NCBI GenBank assembly: GCA_029204225.1
Contig: CM055095.1
Coordinates: 22,064,699 to 22,128,698, forward strand
DNA length: 64,000 bases
Direction of reading: 5' to 3'
DNA from: Diphasiastrum complanatum
Lineage: Eukaryota; Streptophyta; Lycopodiopsida; Lycopodiales; Lycopodiaceae
Part shown: positions 10,375 to 22,004 of the stretch, piece after piece
How the letters are laid out: every line of letters starts with the position of its first letter
How positions within the stretch are numbered: the first letter of the stretch is position 1
Notes under the pieces: model-generated
Databases searched by the model: none
Seen by the model: only the letters and a program-made list of their open reading frames with translations
What the model was told of the DNA's origin: nothing
Position numbers and translations under genes: made by a program

Positions 10375-12053
10375 AAGGTGTAATAGCCATCGTGTAATAT
10401 GGCCAGCCATACAAGGTCGATTAACCAAATAAAACTAGCTACGCAATTCTAGCCTTGCTTGGAGTTGAAGAAACGAGGCCATTGACTCATTGTAAAAATT
10501 GCAACAAGAATCAAGAATGTTTTAAGAAAAGAGAATATCTAAGATTGTCAAAAATTACAATTTCCAACAAACAAAGTTGTTGTAACATATAGCATAAAAA
10601 CAAACCAAAACTTGAAATTAATAAGCCAAAAGCTTAACTAGCAAATATACTCCAAAGACATGTGAGATTAAGAAACAAACGTATCATGAAGAGAATTACA
10701 AAAACTTGTGTCTCTTTAAATACCAGTATGTCTTTGAATTTACAAGATTACATCTTAGTTTGTTGTATCCAAGCTTGCTTGTTGATTTGTAATGTCAAAC
10801 ATAAAACTTTTAGATTCTATTAGCTATTTTTCTATCTTCAACAACTTCTAAAACTTGAACACAAAATTGTGAAAATGTGAGTGAAGGTTTCTTACCTCTC
10901 AAAACTATCTCAACAGTCCATACTATCTCAACACCTCTTGTAGTGTAGTTTCCAATACTTTGAACAATATTCGTAATGTTGAAAAGGTGCAAAAGAGATC
11001 TTAAATTCAAATCTTTCAAAGAATTAGCCTTTTGAGAATCCAGCATGGAGTAATTTGCAACTTCATTCTTGTTGAGACCTGCAAAGAAACCAGAATGTGA
11101 AACTTGAATAAGAACATATTGGGAGGGGCCCCATTGTATCACTTGAATATGTGGGGCCCACAAACAATATCTACATGACTCTTGGTAAAAGCTTGAATGG
11201 GTGGGGCCCACAAACACCTTTAGGTCGTAGGCGGAGACAATAGTAGAGTTATTTTCTAAAATTCCATCCATGAGGGCTATTTAATTTCAAATTCTAGCCA
11301 TGAGTGTTGTGCATGTTCAAGATTTTGTTTGTGAGGTCTTTGTAGTTTGAGGGTTGAAAATTAAAGCCAAATATATATATAAAAAAAGAAAAAACATATT
11401 CTTAGTATGCCTTAGGTAGTGATTGTCCCCAAACTCAATCTCAACCCCCGTGAAACACATTATGGGCCATGGCCCATAGCAAGGCTGCTTAATTATTAGT
11501 CCATAGTTGATCAGACCTAATCTCACCTACTTTGACTAGACAAAGATCCTCAAAATGTTAGAAAAAAAATAGCCCATGTAATGTCAAGTGCTATGGTTTC
11601 CTTTGTATTCTAGAGACATCTTCAGAGGTAGAATATGCATCCACCTTCCTTTCTCCTCCGGAATCTACAATCCTCTCTCCAAAATGTACATCAACCTTTC
11701 TCTCTCCTAAATCTATCATTCTCTGTCCATAATATGTGCATTTTTTTTTGTGGAATGTGCATTTTCTCTCCACTCTCACACATGAGCATTACAGTTAAAG
11801 GTCTGAGAGTCAAGGCTTGTCCTTGGGCTCCCACCCTTCGGCAACTGCCCTGCATGTAGACCTTAAAACGGGCCTTGGCCTTCCACCCTCGTGCCCAAAA
11901 CTTCACTGGGTGGGTGGGGGGGGGGGGGGGGTGTGGGCGTCGCCCTCCGAGGGAATTTCACCTTGGAGGGTGTCCGCCCGAGGAAGGGCCCCCGATGACG
12001 CGTCCTTGCCGTAAAATCAATTTTTACTTTTTTTAAATGATTTTTTTGTCGTA
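10375..12053. other. Intergenic: no gene; GGGGCCCAC repeats and a poly-G run
   Basis: GTGGGGCCCACAAACA occurs at 11151 and again exactly 50 bases later at 11201, with a weaker GAGGGGCCCC at 11124. These look like TCP-factor sites (GTGGGNCC class). A run of 16 G at 11916-11931, preceded by GGGTGGGT, could form a quadruplex. GC content rises from about 11800 on. The minus-strand frame at 10810-11271 has no recognisable domain. Confidence 0.4.
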
Positions 12054-12140
12054 TTTTTTTTTACATGCACCTTCCTCGCGGAAAGTGCATGTAAAAAAAA
12101 ATTTACACGCATCTTCCGCACGGAAGAAGTGTGTGTTAAA
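12054..12140. repeat. Twin snap-back hairpins
   Basis: Hairpin 1: TTTTTTTTTACATGCAC at 12054-12070 pairs perfectly with GTGCATGTAAAAAAAAA at 12085-12101. The 14-base middle contains an inner TTCC/GGAA stem with a TCGC loop. Hairpin 2 (12102-12140): TCTTCCG and CGGAAGA pair around CA, extended by ACACGC against GTGTGT and by TTT against AAA. The two hairpins resemble each other in sequence. A short inverted-repeat element or decayed MITE is the simplest reading. Confidence 0.65.
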
Positions 12141-12685
12141 AAAAATTACAGTGAAAAAAAAAACTAGAGGCAAAGAGATTCCACTCGATGAGGCGCGTCC
12201 ATGTCCTTCATCGAAAAGCAAAAAGTGATTTTAGGATTTTAGGGTAGGTAGAAAACGCCAAATAGTCGCCAATTGTTATGAGTCCATCCAAGTTCCAACT
12301 CCACTTTCTTGTCTCTAGGCGCCTTTGACAACTCACCTCCTGCAACCTAAAAAAGTCACGAGTCGCCCAGCTTGCTGTTAAAGGGGCAAGTACAGGGCAG
12401 GCAGGCTTTGACTCGGACGAGCGTCAAAGTGACGGTTTGGAGATTTCATCTTCTCTTTCGGAGGTTCCAGTTTCCCTTCAGCTGAAAGGCAATGAAAAAG
12501 GCTGTAAAGTTTCAAATTTCAACGTCATAATAAATTCTACTACTTGGGAAGCTGCTGGATCTTCTTCAGCCACGCCCCGCTCGCTGGCCCCACCTCTCCG
12601 TCTGGCATCAGGCTGCAAATTGAAATTCGAAGGGCGGGGGGCCCTTTTCCTACGACTGAAGGCTGCAGCTTTCACCTTTCAAACG

Positions 12686-12690
<5 letters not shown>
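12141..12690. other. GC-richer upstream region of the DUF1191 gene
   Basis: No credible coding region; mixed composition with blocks such as GGCGGGGGGCCC near 12633. It lies about 1.5-2 kb upstream of the gene and may include part of its promoter, which I cannot delimit. Confidence 0.3.
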
Positions 12691-12717
<27 letters not shown>

Positions 12718-12725
12718 ATTCACTA

Positions 12726-12810
<85 letters not shown>

Positions 12811-12811
12811 T
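12691..12811. repeat. Compound (CT)n-(CA)n microsatellite
   Basis: (CT)n at 12691-12717 and 12729-12771, followed by (AC)n at about 12776-12810. CT tracts are common in plant promoters and 5' leaders, and this one lies about 1.4 kb upstream of the only intact gene. The long open frames across it (SLSLSL, THTHTH) are artefacts of the repeat. Confidence 0.9.
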
Positions 12812-14197
12812 CTGTCTCTGTTTCTCTCTTTTTTCATCTAACCTTTTGATGGTGTTGCGTCTCTGCTCGTCTTGAATAGTAGCAATCCATTTGCTTATGT
12901 TGATCTCTTCTTCTCTGTCATGCCAGCTTCCATCTGATGGTAGCAATGGAGCAACCCACCCGTTTTACTTTCGTTTTCTTCTTTTCTTTCATGTCAGCTT
13001 CAAGTTTTCCCTAGCTTTGCCTTTCTGGTTTCTAGTCTGTGGATGCGTGTAAAGGTAATGCGATCTTCTGTGGCTGCCACCTCTTCTGCAGTTGGGCTCT
13101 GATGCGGCATACTGATACTTGATGCGAGCGTCCTTCGTTGCGGACAATACGCAAGTTTTTCAACTCTTCGGATCTGTCTCATCCTGCTCCTGGCCTTTCT
13201 CCTGGGGCAGGGCAGGGCTACGAGTCAAGCCGCTATAAGATATTTTCTTCTCCTCAGATGTGGTTCAGCTTATAATCCACCGTTTGCGACTATTTAGCAA
13301 AGCCTGTCTCGCACGTTCCGAGTAGAAGGGGATTTTGACTTGTGAAAACAGATCAACAGGTACGCTATAGCTTCCCGTTGAGCTTCTTTATATGGTTGAA
13401 AAGATTTAGATTGAAGCATTTTCATACAACCATTTCCATAGGTTTGGGCGTTGTTGCACTTAATGAAATGAATGACACACAGGAAAGCATTAGAATGCTC
13501 TTATTTTCCAAAATTCCAGGCATTCATGCTATTTAACCTTGTGTGAAGCAAGTTTTGCTTCAGCAATTTTCGGACAGTAGCTATAACATTCTACATTTTG
13601 GAAAAAGAACTTTTACTTGAAAGTGCAAGTGAAATGTAGCTACTGTGCTGTAGTAATCTGTGCGTATTTCTTGCAGCGTTATGGTTACGGTTTGCATAAG
13701 ATGTTCTCTGCAGTATTTGTGTGTATCTTCTGAACCGTTATGTTTTACGGTTTTGTAGGTTTTGTAGAAGAATCTTTTCTGAATATTTAGCTGCTCGATG
13801 ATTTTGGCAGAAATAGATTCCAACTTTAGTATCGGCGGCTTTCGAAGTAGATGACAAAAGCCAAGAGAGGCTGGAATATGTTTCTCATAACAACGGAAAG
13901 GCATTGTCATTAAGGAGATGGAGGAAGTTGATACAAACTCCTGGATCTATTCACAGTTCAAGCTGTGGGAGCATTTGTAACACATAGTTTTTTGCCGAGT
14001 GAATTGTCCTGAATTTGGAGATGAATGCTTTTGATGGAAAGTTGAAGCTCGTGCAGAAGAAAATGGTTGTCATAGGTATTTTCAAAATGACAAACAGATC
14101 CCAGATCATAAGAGGAACAATGTAGTATCTGTCTCTTGTGATTGATTAGTTTGATTCAGAGCAGCAGGGGCGCTGGGAGTTCTCTCTTCTTTCAATA
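12812..14197 (+). promoter_or_regulatory. Upstream region of the DUF1191 gene, no separate gene seen
   Basis: Unique-looking sequence of intermediate GC between the microsatellite and the start codon. There are only short frames without a recognisable domain. It must contain the promoter and 5' leader of the gene that starts at 14198, possibly with an intron. I do not see a TATA box or splice pair that I would defend. Confidence 0.35.
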
Positions 14198-15244
14198 ATG
14201 CCTTCGCAAAAGATTCATTTCAAGAAGGGACGGAATAACTGGAAGTCAAGCTGGTCTTCGTCGATCACATTACTGTTGCTACTCCATATTGTGATCATCG
14301 TCGGGGCGACTGCAACGATTCCAGGACACTTGCGACGGCTTCTTCCATCGCTAGACTCCGTAGCAAACATCCAAGAGCTGGACAGGGAAATTCAAAATTA
14401 CGCATTCCAATCCTTCGGACACTCCAGAACGGGCGACATCTACACGGTTACGCTACCATCCAATCTCACTGGAATAAAAGTGGAGGCTATTCGGCTCCGT
14501 GCAGGGAGCTTGCGACGGCGCGGCCTCATCTTCAACGAGTTCTCAATTCCTGCTGGAGCATCTGTGGATGATCCTAACCCCGTAAGGCTGCTACTGATCT
14601 ATAGACAATTCACAACGCTAAGGATCTACACTCCATACACGTACACGCTCGTTGCGCCAGTGCTAGGAATCAAGATCTACAGCGCCTCAGACCTATCCAC
14701 AAATGCATCACCAGAGCTGCATCTGACTTCTACAGGAGCTCCCATCACAGTCCGCATACCCTTCTTCGGCAAGGCTCCAGCAACCACTCTCTGCGCGTCT
14801 TTCGACAGCAACGGAAGCCTGAGCATCAGCAATGTAACCTCCCCCCCTAATGTTTGTTCCTTTTCTCATCTCGGCGACTTCTCGCTTGCCATCCCATCCT
14901 CAGCAGCAGCACCAGCGCCTCAGCCAGGCAGCTCCCCCTTCGCCGCGCCATCACTGTCTCAGCCCTCCAGCTTTCCAACAGGAAGAGGGGAAAGCAAAAG
15001 TCGAAGAAATGCTTGGAAAATAGCATTGGGATCGGCTTTGGGTGCGTTTGCGCTGCTTGTATTGGCAGGCGTGCTTGTGGCTATGGCGTCAAGATCCCTC
15101 GAAAAAACGAGGATCGCAAAAATGGAGCATATGTCCGAAAATGGAGAAACGCTGCAGACTGCTCCGATCGGTAACCATAGCAGAACACCGACAGCTGGAG
15201 GTTCCCGGACACGTCCCTCTCTCGAAAACGACTACTCGCTCTGA
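14198..15244 (+). CDS. DUF1191-family single-pass membrane protein, intact
   Basis: 348 codons without interruption. Residues 22-39 are hydrophobic (TLLLLLHIVIIVGATA), a signal peptide or anchor. Residues 55-235 are the DUF1191 domain, with LDREIQNYAFQSF, SRTGDIY, the hallmark PSNLTGIKVEAIRLRAGSLR (residues 87-106) and YTYTLVAPVLGIKIY. A Pro/Ser/Ala-rich spacer (235-272) follows, then a transmembrane segment at 274-298 (ALGSALGAFALLVLAGVLVA) and a 50-residue polar tail ending ENDYSL. This order (signal, extracellular domain, one TM helix, short cytosolic tail) and length fit the family. Two Cys in the domain (199, 220) might pair. Members are plasma-membrane or secretory-pathway proteins of unknown biochemical role. 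The start is the first ATG of the frame and precedes the signal-like helix. GC is clearly higher than in the surrounding transposons, and the gene is intronless within the CDS. This is the only gene here I regard as functional. Confidence 0.92.
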   Translation: MPSQKIHFKKGRNNWKSSWSSSITLLLLLHIVIIVGATATIPGHLRRLLPSLDSVANIQELDREIQNYAFQSFGHSRTGDIYTVTLPSNLTGIKVEAIRLRAGSLRRRGLIFNEFSIPAGASVDDPNPVRLLLIYRQFTTLRIYTPYTYTLVAPVLGIKIYSASDLSTNASPELHLTSTGAPITVRIPFFGKAPATTLCASFDSNGSLSISNVTSPPNVCSFSHLGDFSLAIPSSAAAPAPQPGSSPFAAPSLSQPSSFPTGRGESKSRRNAWKIALGSALGAFALLVLAGVLVAMASRSLEKTRIAKMEHMSENGETLQTAPIGNHSRTPTAGGSRTRPSLENDYSL

Positions 15245-15640
15245 TTTTATGATTCCTTAATGGCACGATGTATTTCATGGCCGCCCCGTCGGATGCTGGC
15301 CACGAGTCAATCCTGCCACGTGTAATCTTTTCAACGGTTCATAAGGGCCAGATATACGAAACGTGGCACGACGTGAATGCTTCAGAAATTATCCCATAAA
15401 GACGGCATGACCTTGACACGTGTAATCTTGTCAGTGGTTGATCTATACAACGTGGCAGCATCTGAAGATCTGTTAACGACTCAATGTTCATGCATTTTGA
15501 GATATGATGAACACGTGGAAAGGTTTCAACGGCCGATTTATGAAACGTGGCGAAATCGGAATGCTTTTGAGGGAATTCAATGGACACGTCCCTCTTTTGA
15601 AAACGACCACGCACCTCCTGATTGCGTCCTTTCATCTACT
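15245..15640 (+). promoter_or_regulatory. ACGTG-rich imperfect tandem array after the DUF1191 gene
   Basis: Three decayed copies of a module of about 95-100 bases carry CACGTG/ACGTGG words: CCACGTGTAATCTT (15316), AACGTGGCACGACGTG (15361), ACACGTGTAATCTTG (15416), AACGTGGCA (15451), ACACGTGGAAAGG (15511), AACGTGGCG (15545). In addition GGACACGTCCCTCT plus GAAAACGAC of the CDS end (15208) recurs at 15582, so the array seems built partly from the gene's 3' end. ACGTG is the core of G-box/ABRE sites bound by bZIP and bHLH factors. Whether this is a 3' control region or promoter for something downstream is open. Confidence 0.5.
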
Positions 15641-15803
15641 TGGAGCTATCCCTCTCTCCTTTCTTTTCATAACCTTTTAACATATATAGGCTAGGCCACT
15701 GAGGTAGATGCCTTTATCCTCAGGGTTTCAATAAGGGCTGGTGGTCAGTCTCCATTGTCATACAAACCGGGCATGATGCAATTTTCTGCTTAGAGTGCTG
15801 AGT

Positions 15804-15916
15804 CTATAAAAGGAAAAACCCATTTCTTCTATTACTTCATAGCTACTTCTAAGATGATCTTCCTAAAGGGTTGTGGATATTGTCCTTTTTGTGAATGTTG
15901 TGTGCTATGTGATTGA
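15804..15916 (+). other. TATA-like box followed by a 20-codon Cys-rich frame
   Basis: CTATAAAAGG at about 15804 is a good plant TATA box. About 50 bases on, ATG at 15854 opens a frame of 20 codons ending at 15916 that encodes 7 Cys (KGCGYCPFCECCVLCD). It might be a tiny peptide gene, the first exon of something, or chance. There is no family match I recognise. Confidence 0.15.
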
Positions 15917-17945
15917 CCTTCAGTCAGTCGATGATGTTATCGTGATAATTTACACATATTCTTTAGTCTGGGAACTTGAGAGCAATAAGGTGAATGGGTT
16001 ATCCCATAAGCATCTTGATAGTAGGGGCGTACTTTGGCAATTACAAATGGATTATTGATGCTACCTGGAGTAAAAAAGCAAAAAAGCAAATAGGTATCTT
16101 GCACTACATTTTGGTACAATTCCAGCAAACCCATCTTTCAAAACATGTGCACTTTGTTCAAATTTTTATTCCAAATGAGTTTCTTCATGTTTGCTAAAGT
16201 TTTCATGAAAGTTTCTCCCTCTATTAATATGTGACACTTCTAGGAGTGTGCTAATCTTAGATTCCATTCAATCGTCAATATCTCATCTATCTTCTAGAAA
16301 TGATTAAGCTTATTTTTCTTCTTTTGATATACAAAATATGTTTCTTATAAGGATGAATACGATGTTTTAGCTCATTATTTACGATGATTTATAATGAGCA
16401 GCATATTGCGCACATGTCAATTAGAGGCCTTTTATTTCCATGAGCACCTAATGGAATCTTTGTCCAAACCTCGAGGCGAGGATATTTGTCCACCCCTAGG
16501 CCACATTTTAAATAGGTACAAATAATGCTTTAAATTAAATCAAGGAAGAATCACATATTGTGGATATGTACAATCAATTGTAAAAGATAAATGACGTAAA
16601 AGGAGAAGACCTCGTTGGCCCTACCTCTAAAAGTTTGAGCAGCCTTTTGAATCTTGTTATAATTGTCTATCCAACAACATATACAATTTTTGGGAAAACT
16701 GTTATGGTACGCCCAATATGCAAATATACATTCTTCGATAAATTTGTCTATATGTGATGAGTTGACTAACATAGATAATTGTAGCTTCTTGGAATAACAA
16801 ATTCAATCGAATTCCTACATTGCTTATATTTGTTGGATTAAATCATTGTTTATTTTTATTGAAGTAAGGCCATGCAAAAGTTCCTAAGAATAATCAAGAT
16901 GATATCTTCGCAAATTTATATGAGTTGATTGTGAGTTGTTTTATGTTCTGAATAATTTACTTGTAGGTTTTTTGATAAACATTTAGGGAATTTATATCTC
17001 AGTGTGAAAACATCAAGTAACGATGAATTATTTGAAGGGTGTTTGAGTTTAGTGATGTGTGTTTTATACCCTTTGTCATTATACCAAGCAACTTAATGAT
17101 GAGTCATAATTTAGTTGAATATAGTAGTTGCTCAAGGTCCAAAAGGCCTAGGCTCATCTAGAGTGGTAGATATCTTAAAAAAATTGTCCTTGCAGGCATG
17201 TTGTGCATATATGATGAATCTTGGACATTTCATGTAGTGATCTACATTACCATAATATAGAAATGTGTTGTAAATGCCTTGACATAAAACTTTCTTTGTG
17301 TTGTCTTGTATCATATTTGGAACATAACTACATTGATTTTAGAATTTTCAAGGAGGTTTTGGTACCTTATTGTCATCCCTTGAAAGGTCCTCCTCACTGT
17401 TGCACTTAACAAACTCCTTTGTCATCTTTTTGAACAACTTTCATCCCAATCTGTGCTTAGTTTTTCCTTGCATATATAGCGCTAAGTCTCAACACTTCAC
17501 ATAAATTCCGAAATATGACGCAACCCACATAATCAATCTTTGATAATACCCGCATAAATTACTTCAGCTCTTCCTCATCAATATACCAACCCTACAAACT
17601 CTCCACACAACTTCTCTATAACACAACTTTCAAACTCATTCATTTAAGCTTAGACACATTCTACGCACACAAAAAGAACTTGAAAGCCTTGACAACGAAT
17701 GTGCCCTAGAACTTTCTTGCAAAACCTTCATCACTCCAACTATGACCTTATCAAGTTGTACCATCACTCAATTGAGAATTATCACTACAATTTAAAAAAG
17801 TGGATAGTCATTGTCCTAAAACTTATAGTCTCTACTATTGAATGTTCCCAATGCTTGCAACTTTCCTCTAAAGGCAAAAAACTATCAAATAATCATGCAC
17901 CTTCCAACTGAAGCATACAAAAACAAGTTAAATAATCTAATTAGC

Positions 17946-18239
17946 AAAGAAATATTAATCTTCCCTTCACTTTATAATAAAGATTAGGAAACAAAGAGGC
18001 ATAGAAAGTGAACAGACTGCTTATCAAAATCAAGACACTAACATTACTATAAAAGAAAACACAATCTAAAGCTTTTGACTGTCTAAAGCAAATAAATATT
18101 AATCTTCCCTTCACTTCATAATAAAGATTAGGAAACAAAGAAGAGGCATAGAAAGTGAACAGACTCCTTATCAAAATCAAGACACTAACATTAATATAAA
18201 AGAAAACACAATCTAAAGCATTTGACTATCTAAAGCACA
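17946..18239. repeat. 144-bp tandem duplication
   Basis: AAATATTAATCTTCCCTTCA starts at 17950 and again at 18094. The following text (GGAAACAAAGA, AAGTGAACAGACT, CAAGACACTAACATTA, AAGCATTTGACTATCTAAAG) repeats with few differences, including a 3-base insertion (GAA) in copy 2. Recent local duplication of unknown source. Confidence 0.85.
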
Positions 18240-19509
18240 TATAGATGGATCAAGCGAAAAAGACACAATTGTGACCTTTTTTTGCTATAATCATTTTTCC
18301 AACACTGAACATGTTGTAAAGACATGGTAATGGGCTGCATGATGAGACATTCCAAATCATTAAATTCGTGACAAAATGATTGAAATTACACTTGTTACCA
18401 TGTACTTGAGCATCTCCAATTCTATAAAAGTATTTTTCCACTACATGCTCAATTGAAGATCTTGAAACTACTGTGTGCTTCTAGTAGTGATATCATAGTG
18501 CACATAAGAGAAAGAAAAAATGTCAAAGTAGTTTGTTTATTCATAAAATTATGATGTCCCTCACAAATGTTTAAATAGTCCATTGTGAACAAATCTATGC
18601 ATAACATGATCACAAAAGAAGTCAAAATTTGCATGCCCAAGGATGGATGGACAAGGAGGGCACAATTAGTTTCCTCTTTAGATTAGTTGGATGTGGACAC
18701 ACAAGGTTTACATAGAGATGAGATGGTGAGGGGAGCATCTATTGTCCCTCAAGTGAAGGGGAGTAGCTTTCTCAAGTGGACAAACCCTAGTGGAAAAATA
18801 CTCCCCTAAGTACTTAAGAGAATAAGATAATGGAATAGACATTAGAGGTGACTTGTATCTATCAGTAAGGTTCCAAGAAGGCCATAAGCTTATTATCTTG
18901 AATGAACTAAACTTCAATGTAGTAAATTCAACCACGTAATTTTTTTCCCTAGCATATGCTTGTAGACACATCGATACATATGATCATGGAGTGCATGTGT
19001 TGTAGATTATTTGATGGCAAGTGGTCTGAAGCTTACTATTCAGGTTAAAATATTGTTTTGGGTTTTTCTTTGGGACAAATCTAGACTTCTAGTTTCCACC
19101 TAGGTGGATAATGAGCAAATAACTTGTTTAATGTGGTATATTCTAAGAAATACCATGATAATGACTAACTTAATGCTATGACTATGGACATCACTAGAGT
19201 CTCAGAACCTAAGAACAACTAGTTCTTGTACAAGAAAAATGGCATACCAGAGGCTAGAAGGCTAGAACTTGCAACATGGGACTCGAAGCCTATTATCTTC
19301 CATGTCTTTGATACACTTACCACAATAATAGGCTTTCAAATTTAGACTTATAAAAGAGCATGCTTAGGTTGAAAAATCTTGCCTCAACCAAGTTTAGGAT
19401 CATTACTTCTTCTTTGCTACATGTAAGCATTTTGTTTTTAGTTTCACTTACCTACAAGAGTTATACGTACTTGTTGTTTTGTTATCTATATGTTACTACT
19501 TTGTGCATG

Positions 19510-19538
<29 letters not shown>
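19510..19538. repeat. (CA)n microsatellite
   Basis: About 14 CA units in AT-rich DNA. It encodes the THTHTH run seen in the overlapping short frame, which is not a gene. Confidence 0.9.
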
Positions 19539-19540
<2 letters not shown>

Positions 19541-21216
19541 TGAATTATCTTTTTTTACTTATCATTACTTCTGACTTATTTATTTACTAAAAGATGTATT
19601 GGGCTTAATAAAATACTATGTCGACACTATTTTTAGGACATGCATGGATTAAGCCTCTCTTCTTCCTCTTGTGAGAGTGCTTTTGGCTATAAAATTTATG
19701 GCGCCTGCTTAGCTTGGCAATAACATTCCTGCTCGGTCTTCCCCCGTTTTGTCTTTCCTAAGGTGGTTACCTGCGTTATGGTTGGTTGTTGGTGATTTTT
19801 GGGGTCTATGCCTGACTGCTTTATGGAGTGCTACCTTTGCTGGTGCTTGTGCATTGCTGGTGTTTGTTGGTTCACTTTGCTTCCTGTAACCCAAGATAAG
19901 TACTATGTATGGTTGACCTTTTGGACACATTACATTGGGTTAAGATTTACATGGAGTACGGTAAGACAAGGATTGATCCCTTGGGTATCATTGAAAACTT
20001 TGCTTCTGACTTGGCTGGGCTTGTTGAAAAATATGAGAGGGAAGAGAAATTTTATAATTCTCATATCAGAAATTTTTTTTCCTGCCTTGAAAAAGAAAAT
20101 TACCTTCTTTCCACTGAGCCCACACCCGCTATACCTAAATCACTCCACCTCTACATCCTCTCGTCTTTTTTGATGATTTGGACGAGGATAGTGCCTCGCA
20201 ACTTGAACTTTCTCTCAAGACATCTGTGATATTGGTGACAAATCCACTTTTGAATTCTGCCAATCCAAAAATTGCCAAGTCTCCTTTGTTCCTACATGCA
20301 CTATTGAACTCAACGACCATCCTTCACCCACAAGAACCCTCGCCGAGCTCCTTGAAGTGATAAAAATATTGAGATAAACCATCTATCAGAGATACGAAGG
20401 TTCCTGGGAGAAAAATTAATTTTTTTTTCAAAAAAAGTATCGCAAATACTAGTGACTTGACCCGCAAAGTACTAGTTCAATCCTATACATGCATTGTGGT
20501 CCATTCTGTACACAATTTATTGCCTTGTAATAATTGCCTTCTGGACTTTTGAAAGAAGTCATTTTGAGTCCACCACTAAATAAGCTGGATTTTCCAAGAC
20601 ATTTTGAAGGAATCGAATTTTTATCATTTCAAATTGATTTGAATTTTACAATAATCAATTCAAGCTGCAAATATTACAAACAAACTAATTAATGATCTGT
20701 TAACAAAGATATAAATACGTTACTGTCAAAGGGATTAGTTTCTTGGAAAGGTGTCTTATATGAGTCAGTTTGCTTGCTTACAAAAAGATGTGCTAGCTTC
20801 ATTGACCACCTTTGTTATTTTGAGAATTCCTTCCCTAAAGTACCTGACTTGTTCAAGAATCAACCTATATTTATAGGTTTAAATGCATCTTGGGGGCCAA
20901 AATATGAACTAGCTGCATTTTTATACCATCTTTGTCATGCCTCATCTTATGCTCGAGTTACTAGCAAGCAAACAGACGATTGTGAAAGCTCATATTAAGA
21001 ACAAGCTTTGATAAATTTGTTTTAAGTCAAACATGATGGTGAGGTCTTTATTGCAAATGGAAATTCTATGCCTTGGTCTTTATTCTTGTGAAATTTTGTC
21101 TATTTGTTCTATTTCTCTTGGCATGTTTTGTCACATTCCATAGGCATATTTTCTAGTGTTGGTTGCATGTTATGGGACATTTCTAATGTAGATATTACCT
21201 AGTGCCCAAATAAAAA

Positions 21217-22004
21217 TGTGAAAGTGCTTGTAAAATAAAATAATATTTAACTTAGAAATCCAGTTTTGGGGTTTGTCCAAACTTGAGGTAGCCTTAGGCA
21301 ACTAGTCTTCTAATTAGAGTTAAGTTAAGTCTTTTGTTTTCTTTAGTGATGTATAGATCTAGAACCTAGCAAGAAGCATGGAAGCTACTTTGTAGGTCTA
21401 AGATTCACAAAAGAGACATTCCCAATTCTTATCCACTCTCTTTTTGTCATCTAGTAGAGAGATAGAAGCATTTGGCACATAGAATACTCTCTCTCTAACT
21501 CGAGTTCTAGAAGGCCATCTTGTGTATACATAAGGAGGCTTTGTACATCTTTCAAGTAAAGCTTATCATTTCACTCATTGATGTGTAAAGTAATTTAGAT
21601 GGTGATGAATGCTCTTGCCTTGATTCTAACTAGCTTGCTTTTGATTTCCATCTCATTGTCTTTGGATTAGAAGCCAGTTTCTTGTGCAATCATTCATTCT
21701 TTTGATCCTTTGTACTTGCTGCAGCTTCACACATGTGAAAACTTCTCAAAAAAGGGTATATGTCAAATGTCCAATAGAAATTTGGACAATTTTCCTTTTT
21801 GAAAGATTTTCCTATAGATAGGTTATGTTGTGGAATTTTGAAGGAGATTGTAGGCATGTGACATACTCAAAAGGCACATTTATTTTTATTTATTACTTGG
21901 AGCAATTTTTTGCCCTTAATTTTGGAATATGGGCTACCTATTTGTGATTTTTGAAATGTGAAATCCAGAGGAATGTAAGTTGTCACGTTCGTTATAGTGT
22001 AGCA
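21217..22004 (+). repeat. LTR copy A (family of Copia-2)
   Basis: Begins TGTGAAAGTGCTTGTAAAAT and matches the LTR at 27656-28452 over its whole length with scattered substitutions and small gaps. It ends ...GTGTAGCA. It contains TTCACACATGTGAA (21726), a variant of the palindrome seen in other Copia LTRs. A and B probably are the two LTRs of one element, with later insertions between them. No iMet primer site follows copy A directly, so loss at that junction or an alternative origin is possible. Confidence 0.75.

Larger units (their letters stand above)
15917..21216. other. Long AT-rich stretch, no gene recognised
   Basis: Only short frames without a known domain. The best of them lies at 19909-20350: VDLLDTLHWVKIYMEYGKTR, continuing after a +1 shift near 20165 as FFDDLDEDSASQLELSLKTS. 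It is weakly gene-like but I cannot assign it. A 144-bp tandem duplication (17946-18239) and a CA microsatellite (19510-19538) lie inside. Confidence 0.4.

Noticed and set aside
10810-11271. 153-codon minus-strand frame
   Set aside because: No domain, contains the GGGGCCCAC repeats, and composition matches the non-coding surroundings.
12437-12849. Open frames of 134 and 101 codons
   Set aside because: Most of their length is the CT/CA microsatellite (SLSLSL, THTHTH); no domain outside it.
14854-15278. Frames of 106, 72 and 65 codons over the DUF1191 3' half
   Set aside because: Out-of-frame or antisense shadows of the intact 348-codon gene.
20774-20998. 74-codon plus frame
   Set aside because: No recognisable domain or splice context; length expected by chance in this region.
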